DNA of 64,000 bases, from NCBI GenBank assembly GCA_026008535.1, contig BRKX01000014.1, positions 52,935,006 through 52,999,005 of the forward strand, in the 5' to 3' direction. Numbering within the stretch: the stretch's first letter is position 1; every line of letters begins with the position of its first letter. This document shows, one piece after another, positions 55,023-64,000 of this stretch. The position numbers and the translations under genes are program-made. The DNA is from Perilla frutescens (taxonomy: Eukaryota; Streptophyta; Magnoliopsida; Lamiales; Lamiaceae). The notes beneath the pieces were generated by a model. The model made no database searches and was not told the origin of the DNA. It worked only from the letters and a program-made list of their open reading frames with translations.

Positions 55023-57886
55023 TGTAATACCCCGAAATATTTTAGAAGATTTTATTCAACTTATGTTACCCTCTGGTAAGTTAGAAAATAAGTTGGGTCC
55101 TTAAATGACTCAAATAAAGGAAAATCGCAGCCAGGGAAATCTGTTAAATCTAATCTGGTCAAAAATTACCTTAAAAATATGTTATGATATTTTTCTCGGG
55201 TTGATAAGAAATATTTCAAGAATCGTGCCAACCTTTGAAATTTCAAATTTCGAGTTCAAATGAACTCTTGGCACAACTTTAAGTTGAAAAATAATAAATT
55301 TAATAGAAAAAGGCACATCCGTCATTATCCAATTTCTTTTTCAAAAGATTATCTTATTCTTAATTATCCTATTCTTTTCCATCATTATCCTCTTTCTTTT
55401 ATTCGTTATTATCCTATTTATTTTTCCTCTATAAATAGGAGTTTAAGGTTTCATTTTTCATTCATTTTCAAAATCGAAACGCCGAGCAGCTTCCAGAGAA
55501 TGTACGACTCTAGTTTCCTATTTCAATTCTGAAATAGTCATTTTGAAGGTGTCAACGCGTAGATCACGAATACATGATTGAAATGATGACACGAAGGATG
55601 ATCACGATGGAAAATCATCGTGACCGCCGCCAATTCCTCGGAGAAGGTACTTTCTCCGATTCTGGTCATTCGGACCGATGAATTTAGAAATTTCAAATTC
55701 TAAATATGCTTATATTTCGATTATCTTTAATTCTACCGATTCCGATTTTTGATGTTGTGAGTTTTCGGTATTTTTCCCCGTTTTCATTTTATGTAAATCT
55801 CAGATCTACTCTTCCTGGATAGTCGTATTAGAAATCTTCTTTTTATAAATAGCCTTTGATCATTTGGATCTTGTAGTTAACCGGAATAGATTTTTGATTT
55901 CTCGTCGTTTGAAATCCGGATCCGAATATTACATTATAAATCTGCCAGTTTCGAATTTATGATCTAGCCGTCCGATCTTTGATCTGACTACACCATTAAA
56001 TTCCTTATTTTCTGCACTATCAAAAATTGTACTTTTGAGCGAAAATCCAACGAGTATCGAGCTCGATCGAGACCGATACATTTCAGCTAAAATCTGTGAG
56101 TTTTGTCCCGTTTCATCCATTTTGGGTCGTCAAATCAAAAAAAGTTTCTTCTCGAAAGTTGCTCGAAATAATATTTCCTATGCTCCCGTCGAATTTCGTA
56201 ATTTTCGGATGAGTTTTGAATAATATCGATTATTTAATATAAGCAGTTATTTTTATACTGGAGTCATGTGTTATCGAAAAATTCTAAAACTCTCAAACTA
56301 TAGTCTTGGCATATATAGGATGGTCCTTGAATATTTTCATAATTTTTGAACGGTTAGAAAGTGCCGTGGCACAAATCTGATAAAAATCGATTAAAATGGC
56401 AAGTTTTGAAAAGAGACCCCTGTCAAATCGGTTGGTCCCAATAAATCAAGAATAATATTTTGGAATTTATTTCCTTCTTTGTCGGAATTATTCGAGGTCT
56501 CTAGAGTCGCGCAATCTATTTCTAAAAAGAATAAAATTTAATAATAGCTCGGATTACAGTAGATTAATTTCCGAAAATATAGTAGTCATTCTGAGTTGAA
56601 GATCGATCCTTGTAGGATTTGCGTGACTTACGAGGAAGGTGAAGGATTGAATCTCGAGATGGTTAGAGCATCTTAGCCTAGGGGAACCAGGGAAGGACTT
56701 CTGTATGTATAAGGTGGGTTATACTATACTATCTCTGCAAATTGTATCTTTCGAGTTATTAAGCTCTGCTTTGCTAAAATTGCATATGTGACTATCTGTG
56801 TTGAATATTTACATGCTACTGTATGTTGTCGGAGTCTCATAAACCAGCGCTGTGTCAATGTGAGTAGCTACAGTATGCATGCATTGTTTGTCCTGCCCTA
56901 CTCCTTGTCGGTGAGACTAAAATGAAACACTTATTGATTATACTCTTTGGGTATATTATGGCCATACTCAACTTTATGCGCTGGTGATGTAGTTCGGGTT
57001 GCGGGCAGTGACGGGTTATACTCTTAAGCGCTTCACGATAAAATGTTTTGGTGAACTTAGGTTGCTTCCAACTTTTAAACCTCCTAAGTTTCACTACCTG
57101 CATGAACACAGATAGATTACTTTAATAAAATGATTTGCATAACTTGAATTGTAAAACTTGCCCACTGAGTGCATTAGTACTCAGCCCAAATGTTTTCAAA
57201 CATTTTCAGGTAAGTAGGCTGGAGCGTGGAAGTGACGAGGCTGAGATATGGGCTATTATGATTTACATATTTTTCCGTTGTCCCTTTTTGTTAGTATTCT
57301 GTTAAGAATTGAGCTTTCGCACTTATGGTATTCTTTTGCTAAATGCTAAGAACTCTGATCTTGGTATTTTGTTGATATGATTCTGCTTCTCTGATTCTGA
57401 ACATTTGTTGACTTCCTAGTTAACATGTATCATATGCTTAGCTACATAATTATTCCAAGGGGAGGAAGTCCGTCTTTCGTTATGTCTATTTGATCATTCA
57501 TTTTGGCCTATGGAAGGGCTTCATTTGTTCAGCATATTGGTGTCTGTTTCTTTTGTCGACCTATGAATGGGTCTATTAATTGTTGGTATCTGGTTATTTG
57601 TTTCTGTTTGGCCTATGAAAGGGCTTATTGAATTGTTACAGCTTCCATTCTTCTCTTATAAGCCGTTATAAACGGGGATTCGCTCTAGTTACAGAGGTTA
57701 TGCTGTCTAATTTTCCGGAAGGCATAACCTATCTTTGGCATACTCGGTTGTTAAATTTTATTCCAAACATTAATCCTTTTGGATTAACACCCCGTCATTA
57801 ATTTAATTACCCCATTTCTTTCCCGTTTCTTAATTCCAACCCCCGTGGCGTCCATTTCCACGATCTTTCGGGATCGGGGCGCTACA
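55023..57886 (+). repeat. LTR C, complete 3' LTR (2.86 kb)
   Basis: Starts TGTAATACCCCGAAAT after the polypurine tract and ends GGGGCGCTACA. The TATA box CTATAAATAG at 55429-55438 is about 410 bases in. Homologous to LTR A in reverse. Confidence 0.93.
55429..55438 (+). promoter_or_regulatory. TATA box of LTR C
   Basis: CTATAAATAG preceded by a C/T-rich stretch, at the same distance from the LTR start as in LTR A. Confidence 0.65.
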
Positions 57887-58443
57887 CTGTGGATGTTGAA
57901 TATAAAAATAAAAAATGGGGATATTATTGAAACATTTTAAAAGTCATGTCGAATTGCAAAATAGGTCAGATATAGTAATTTATTTGGAAATTATATATCC
58001 CTATAATATATTCAATATACAGTACTTCAATCTTAATTTCTACCTCTAAATTACTAATTTACATCATGCGATATCAACAATGCGAATATTGACACCACTA
58101 GCATGTGGCTTGGTGTTCTTATCATTTGTAAGGGTAATTGACTTGGGTACGAATCGCAATCTCCTATCCCTCAACTCAAAAAATGTGAATATTTGTGAAT
58201 GAAAATAGATATAAAAAATAGCTCAATGCAAAATCACAAATAGTAATAATTTGATTTCAAAGGGCGGATTGGAACTTTTAAGTGTACAAAAAATTATCCC
58301 TTACGTGTTTGTATTAATAACAATTCATTTAACCATATATGTTGTATCAATAAACTTAAGTTGCAATTTAATGTCAGACGGTTCAAACCATAAAAATATT
58401 TATATGTAAATTTTACTTATTTTGTTAAAATATGCTTCAAACA
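57887..58443. other. AT-rich spacer
   Basis: Begins with the expected right target-site copy CTGTG, whose left partner is not seen next to the truncated LTR. Nothing else recognised. Confidence 0.45.
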
Positions 58444-60433
58444 TGTAACGCTCTAATCGCGGAAGAATAGTGACAAGAGACCGATGCGTTACTAGGGAAA
58501 ATGGGGAAGGGGTTGTTGCATAAAGACAATTATATAGGTAGGGTTAGTGCCTCAATCATTTAGGCAGCATAGCCTCTACAACTGTAATAGAACCACGCAC
58601 TAAGGCGTTTAGAAAGAACTTGAATAAATTACCAACCATCAAAGGGAACTTAACCTACCAATCAATTGTAAAGGCCGCACATCTCAACAATAAGCACAAA
58701 TCATAATATGATTCAAACAATTGAAGACAAGCTATATTAGAGTAAACGGAACAATGGCAGATCTTCTTTATTAAAACTTAAGTAAATTATTACAAACTAC
58801 TTCATTATTTTAGAGTATCCAGGATCTCTAAACAACACAAAAAGAGCAAGCATATAATAAAAAGCTAGCCCTTGCCTCAGCTCCGTCATCTCCCAACCTG
58901 CATCTCAACCTGAAAATATTTAGAAAAGATTTGGTTTGAGTACTAGTGTACCCAGTGGGCAAATTTTGATAAACAGTTCACAACCATTTTATAAATATGA
59001 ATATCATATCCACACAAGTATAACAATGGAAAGGTTTCAAATCTAAAAGCATTCCATGTATACAAAGCTTCTTTTAACCTTACTTGCACGCTCTATCTCA
59101 ACTGTCTCTTCCTTCCTACAGTGTCTTAACTTATATACACGTCCTCTAGCCCAACTGTCTAATAAAGGATAGTGTATACGGTCCCAAAACCTTAAGGATC
59201 CGAACTTGAGTCTAGTTAAGCACTCAAAGTTTTCGTAGGATACTGGTGAACGCGAACAGTGTGCTAAATCATTTTGATATAGATATTCATGTTTCACAGT
59301 TGAAAAACAGTTGAGCTTATTAGCTGAATATAATTTGAGAAAGATATAGCCCACCTGGATGACGAGCACATGGCGGCACAGTAACTTCAAAAATGGTTTC
59401 ATTAATCTTAGTAGGCTCTACAGGTCCTATAAGGGTCGTTCTTCGACTTGAAATATCAATATATTTTCGGGAATTAATCTACTGTAATCTGAACTATTAT
59501 TTAATTATATTCTCTTCAGAAATAGATTGCATTACTCTAGAGACCTCGAATAATTCTGATAAAGAAGGAAATAAATTCCAAAATATTATTCTTGATTTAC
59601 TAGGTCCAACCGATTTGACAGAGGTCTCTTTCCAAAACTTGTCATTTATCCAAATTTTACCAGATCTACGACACTTTTTAACCGCTCGAAAATTATGAAA
59701 ATATTCAGGGATGATATTATACATGCCAAGATTAAAGAATGAGAATTTTAGAATTTTTCGATAACACATACTCCCAGTACAAAAATAACTGCTGAACTTA
59801 AATAATCGAGATTTTTCAAAACTCATCCAAAAATTATCAAATTCGATGGGCATTTAGGAAATATTATTTCGAGCAACTTTCGTGAATTTTTTTTTATTTG
59901 ACGACCCAAAAGGTAGGGGTGGCAATTTTGGCCCGGCCCGATGGGCCAGCCCGGCCTGACCCCCTTTTCGGGTCGGGTCGGGCTAAAAAAAATTAGGCCC
60001 GGACTATTTTCGGGTCGGGCCGAGTATAAAAAATATTGGCCCGAAATAATTTTGGCCCGGCCCGGCCCGAAAATGAGAAAAGTCCGAACGGGCCGGGCTT
60101 TTTGGCCCAAAACATGGAAAATTACACTAGGCTCGCGGGTCGGGCCAGGCCTCAAAAAAATAAGCCCGAAGTAATTTCGGGCCGGGCCGGGCCGCCCGAA
60201 TTGCCACCTCTACCAAAAGGGGTCAAAACAGGAAAAACATGAACTGATCGGCGTCGTTTATATTTTCTATTTTCCGGTGATTTTGCCGGTTTCTGGCCGT
60301 CGGACGGGAACGCGTTCAACATACGAAATGTAGTACACAGTTAAATACACGACATATTAAAATTTGGGCTAAAAATGATGAAAATGGACCTATACGACGA
60401 CGATGAAAATGGGTAACCGTGTGGTGGTTTCTT
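58444..60433 (-). repeat. LTR D copy 1, related Tekay-like LTR, interrupted by an hAT MITE
   Basis: On the minus strand it ends CCGCGATTAGAGCGTTACA at 58444, a diverged form of the GGGCGCTACA end. It shares the GAGTACTA...CCCAGTGGGC block and long stretches at 59500-59880 with LTRs B and C. Its upstream part is lost at about 60433, where Athila gag sequence starts. Confidence 0.7.
59914..60212. mobile_element. Non-autonomous hAT MITE, 299 bp
   Basis: Inverted ends TAGGGGTGGCAATT and AATTGCCACCTCTA (13 of 14 matched) are flanked by perfect 8-bp duplications CCAAAAGG at 59906-59913 and 60213-60220. The second copy of the LTR at 63570-63590 has the uninterrupted GACCCAAAAGGGGTC, an empty site. 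The interior is packed with CGGGCC/GGCCCG words and encodes nothing credible. Confidence 0.92.
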
Positions 60434-61459
60434 AAATTGATTCGAGAAACCTCCTTGGTTCACATAGTTCACCTCCTCAAATTGACTGTGAGAGGACTCG
60501 GCTTTTGGATTTATAAAGGCTTCTATCTTTGAGTTTAAGGTTGCCATTTGAGCCACCAAAAACCCAAGTGCATCCGAACTTGAAGTCGAAGCCACTTTCT
60601 TTAGAATTTGCACTCCCTCTCTTGCTTCCGGCCATTGAAATGAATTTGAAGCCATTTTTTCAATTATTCTCAAGGCTTCTTCCGGTCCTCTTGCTAAGAG
60701 TGATCCTCCCGCGGCCGCATCCATGAGTGTTCTCACTTCGTCTTTGCTTCCCCCATAGAATATGCATACTCGATGATCGTTTCCAAAACCATGTCCGGGG
60801 CACTTTCTTAGCATTTCCCTAAAGCGCTCCCACGCCTCATATAAGCTTTCTTCATCCCATTGTTTAAACATGGTGATTTCTCCTTTCAATTTGAGAGTTT
60901 TTCCTGGTGGGAAAAACTTGTGTAAGAACTTTGTCACCAATTGGTCCCAAGTTTGGAATCTTCCTTGAGCATGGCTCAATCATCATATTTTCTCCTTGTC
61001 GATCAATGAGAATGGAAAGAGTCGGATTCGAATAGCATCTTCCGGGACTCCATTCATCTGCATTGTCCCACTAACATTAAGGAATTTACGAATATGCTCA
61101 TGTGGGTCCTCCATTGGTGTCCCTCGGAATTGGTTTTGTTGGATCATTAGTATAAGAGAGGTTTTAAACTCGAAGTTGTTGGCTTGAATGGGTGGTCCAT
61201 TGGCCACCCCTTGATCAACGACGGGTTGGAAGAGATTTCGGATTGGTGCCTCCACGTTTCTATTTTCAGCCTCCTCTTGGGCTCTCAATTGTTCTTGCAT
61301 CACCTCTAATTGCCTTTGCATTTGGGCAATCATCGGATCTTGAACCGGTGGAGGATTATCTGCCATTCTCCTCCGTCTACGTGCGTTGTTATGGCATACC
61401 GTTGCTTCAATTTCTGGATCCAAGTCGATAGGTGGCTCACCTCTAGATCGAGTGTGCAT
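60434..61459 (-). pseudogene. Athila gag fragment, reverse copy
   Basis: ATG 61459 (MHTRSRGEPPIDLDPEIEA) and the sequence that follows match the gag at 5326 closely. Two adjacent Trp codons of the AETWWLNHAQG motif have become TGA TGA at about 60983-60988, without a frameshift. Gag then continues as SHAQGRFQTWDQLV and YEAWERFREMLRKCPGHGF to about 60436, where it runs into LTR D sequence. Protease and pol are missing. It lacks the TAA insertion of the other copy, so the two were disabled independently. Confidence 0.9.
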
Positions 61460-61580
61460 ACACTACCTGTCAAAGAACCAAGAAATCAATGTAAATTTTT
61501 CAAACAAAACAAAAGTAAAATGTCTAAACTAATCCACTCAATCGTTGTCACAATATTACATATATCATATTAATTCCGTT
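61460..61580 (-). other. Leader of the reverse Athila copy
   Basis: AT-rich, matching 5203-5325 of the first element. Confidence 0.6.
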
Positions 61581-61598
61581 TTCCCGGCAACGGCGCCA
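61581..61598 (-). promoter_or_regulatory. Primer binding site, tRNA-Asp type, intact
   Basis: Minus strand TGGCGCCGTTGCCGGGAA, 6 bases after the LTR end; matches the tRNA-Asp 3' end complement better than the first element. Confidence 0.9.
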
Positions 61599-61604
61599 AA
61601 AACT

Positions 61605-63269
61605 TGGTGCATGACTTATTCACCTCTAAGATTCGTTTCAATATTTATTTAACTCGTGTCAATGTCTACAAGTGTACAAGCATGTGATTGTAGATATGAT
61701 GATACGAGGTCGATCCACAAGGAAATGGAATAGAAATTAGACAATACAAGTACCACGACGAAAGATGAGTGAAATATCTAGACGAAAAATAAGGGGAAGG
61801 TGTATTTTAACCTAATCACAATACCAAACAAGAACAAAAGACATAAACACTTAAACAACAATAATTATCAATATAATTAGCACTCAAGAGACAATACCAA
61901 ACAAGAGAGAGCTTTGAAGATGGTAAATAAGGAGAAACTCTAGGACATGGCTACACAATGCTCATATTAATCAACAACAAGGGATTACACACACATATAA
62001 GCAAAGTTCATAGATAGGAAGACTACGAAAATAGTAAGAGCATCTCTCGAATATCTCTTAAATTGCGAATGCGACAAGGATGGCTATCTCTAACGCATTC
62101 CAAGGTCGCACCTACCAAAGGCTCTAGGGTCACATTTCCTTCCACATAATGATATTCGACTAAGAAGACAAATATGTAGATTTGATCCAAGCATGCTTAT
62201 GATCACGGGATTGACTAGATTCAAGTGATTCATATATGTGATGTTAGTGAGATGGCCAACCAAACAACACCATTCAAGCCCTAGCATACATCAAAATCTT
62301 GACAAAGCAATAACATATGTATATATCCCAAATCAAAGATCAATATTCATATTGCTTCACCACATCCTAGAGCCCTAAGGCTCTAGCCAACCATATTCAC
62401 AATAAAATCAAGATTACAAGACAAAGAACAACAACCCATTCTAAATACAAGTTTAAGAAGAGAGAAAAAGTGATAGAACCCAATGTAAAACACTCTTCTT
62501 CAATCATATGGCTTGGATGCTCAAATGGATGGTTGAATCTTCCTCCTTCCTCTTGATCTTCAAAAATCCCCAATCTTGGTGTTTCTCTAATTGTATTTTG
62601 TGTGCTAGGGTAGATGTATCTGATATTTGAAAACCCCAAATGATATATAAAAGAGTGCACCAATAATTGGATGCCAAAAGTCAATTTTAATTTCCGTCTG
62701 TGCAGAACTCGACTCTAGGAACTCGCGTTTGAGGGTCGAGTTTGGAACAAAGGAAATCAGGTCTCTGAAGGCTCTGCAACACGGCATTTGGGTCGCGTTT
62801 CGACTGAAGGCCGAGGCGCGACCCCAGTAACTCGCGTTTGACACCCGCGTTTTATCTAAATGATTTCGGGTCTCTGAAGCCTCTGCAAAACGGGCTTTGG
62901 GTCGCGTTTGGGGGTTACGTTTTGGCTTAAGGCCGAGGCGCGACCCCCCTAGGTCGCGTTTAGTCCTCGCGTTCCGAAGTGGTGTGAGGCGCGACCCCCT
63001 TGGCTTGCGTTTGGGGGTCGCGTCTTCAACACTTGTGTGTTTTCTTGCTCGTTTCTTCGTTATTTCATGCATTGTGTACTCTTTGTTGATCCCAATATCA
63101 ATTTGACTTTGTTTTGCTTTGTTTTACTTAAAAAATTCCCTATATTGGCCACATTACATAAAACATAAGATTAAATCGAATTTAGCAATATTTACAACAT
63201 ATATACAAGATAACCAAGTTCAAATGCACTCAAAATGAGTGCAAATGAGTGCAATTTATGCACTCATCA
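61605..63269 (-). repeat. Athila 5' LTR, reverse copy (1.67 kb, complete)
   Basis: Minus strand begins TGATGAGTGCATAAATTGC at 63269 and ends before AGTTTTTGGCGCC at 61604. Homologous along its length to 3509-5178, and confirms that the hairpin array is part of the LTR. Confidence 0.9.
62708..63024. repeat. GC-rich hairpin array in the reverse LTR
   Basis: GGTCGCG and GCGCGACC words alternate as in the other arrays, with spacer GGTCTCTGAAGGCTCTGC (reverse of the GCTTCAGAG spacer) repeated twice. It lies 245-560 bases from the LTR start. Confidence 0.75.
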
Positions 63270-63800
63270 CCAATCGATTTGATAGAGGTCTCTTTCTAAA
63301 ACTTGTCATTTATCCAAATGTTACCAGATCTACGACACTTTTTAACCGCTCGAAAATTATTAAAATATTCAGGGATGATGCTATACATGCCAAGACTCAA
63401 GAATGAGAATTTTAGAATTTTTCGATAACACATGCTCCCAGTATAAAAATAACTGTTTAAATTAAATAATCGAGATTTTTCAAAACTCGTCCAAAAATTA
63501 CGAAATTCGACGGGCATTTAGAAAATATTATTTCGAGCAACTTTCTTGAATAAATTTTTTTGATTTGATGACCCAAAAGGGGTCAAAATGGGAAAAATGT
63601 GAACTGATCGGCATCGTTTATATTTTCTATTTTCCGGCGATTTTGCCTGTTTTCGGCCGTCGGACGGGAACGCGTTCAACATACGAAATGTAGTACACAT
63701 TTAAATACACAACATATTAAAATTTGGGCTAAAAAGGACGATAAATGGACCGATACGACGACGACAAAAACGGGAAACCGTGGGGTGGTTTCTCGGCTGT
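63270..63800 (-). repeat. LTR D copy 2 (partial, no MITE)
   Basis: Matches 59604-60433 without the 307 bases of MITE plus duplication. It begins abruptly at the Athila LTR start and fades at about 63800. Confidence 0.75.
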
Positions 63801-64000
63801 GGCAGTGCCTATGGAAGCAATATTATGTCAAGTGTAAGAATTAATTATATGTATATATTGCATATTATATACATAAAAAGGTACAAAAATTCAACGGGAA
63901 CCAAAATATCACTGAAATTTGAAATTAAATTAAAAATTATAAAAATCATATATTATATCATGATTTGAATTTAAAAAAAAAAAGTCTATTTTTCTCATTT
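63801..64000. other. AT-rich end of window
   Basis: No feature recognised. Confidence 0.4.

Larger units (their letters stand above)
50241..57886 (+). mobile_element. Young non-autonomous LTR retrotransposon (LARD-like), 5' LTR truncated
   Basis: 5' LTR 50241-52121 (LTR B), tRNA-Met primer site 52125-52136, 2.9 kb non-coding internal region, polypurine tract 55009-55022, complete 3' LTR 55023-57886 (LTR C). The shared 1.88 kb of the LTRs differs by eye at two positions only, so insertion was recent. No gag or pol is present, so it depended on proteins of a related Tekay-like element. The first 984 bases of LTR B, including the TATA box, are missing. Confidence 0.85.

Noticed and set aside
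59941..60242. Open frames within the hAT MITE
   Set aside because: Produced by GGCCCG repeats; different frames give similar Gly/Pro/Arg text and no family is recognisable.

Overview
This window is eudicot plant nuclear DNA, almost entirely transposable elements. The evidence is Ty1/copia and Ty3/gypsy polyproteins of plant lineages, long LTRs ending next to tRNA-Met or tRNA-Asp primer sites, a LINE tail, a CACTA terminus, foldback and hAT MITEs, and long AT-rich spacers with AT, AC and AAT microsatellites. The species cannot be fixed from sequence alone. The only host-gene sequence I recognise is a two-exon fragment of a HAK/KUP potassium transporter (40280-40789, minus), which is a pseudogene.

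Region by region. 1-17412: a Sirevirus-like copia element (pol end, extra 3' ORF, three AGGGGGAG polypurine-like motifs, 3' LTR) split by an Athila-type gypsy insertion at 3509-16229. The insertion has LTRs, a tRNA-Asp primer site, broken gag-pro-pol, an intact ORF1/env-like gene and a near-perfect 5-bp target duplication. 17413-20413: AT-rich spacer with microsatellites and small imperfect repeats. 20414-23995: minus-strand Tekay/Del-like LTR (LTR A) with a decayed integrase tail. 24006-24956: foldback DNA element. 25297-25580: a small gene relic. 25715-26655: 5'-truncated LINE. 26917-27312: MITE abutting 27311-32671, a Tekay-type gypsy (LTR, primer site, intact gag-protease, truncated RT). 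32672-38425: second copia element with near-complete but mutated gag-pol. 38426-44586: spacer with a MITE, a tRNA-like SINE candidate, the HAK/KUP relic and a TIR element carrying a GC-rich minisatellite. 44587-50240: possible solo LTR, CACTA end, and an Athila-type gag remnant with its LTR. 50241-57886: a recent non-autonomous LTR element whose two LTR copies (B and C) are almost identical but whose 5' copy lacks the promoter part. 58444-63800: a related LTR (D) present as two partial copies around another truncated Athila element, with an hAT MITE in one copy and an empty site in the other.

The most interesting signal is a GC-rich array of short hairpins built from GCGACC/GGTCGC words. It recurs about 220-240 nt inside the LTR start of three Athila-type LTRs, and once more inside the first Athila element upstream of its intact ORF1. 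There it is followed by an ATG-free leader and a plausible 5'-UTR intron, which looks like a second, internal promoter module. All functional statements are inferred from sequence; no searches were run.
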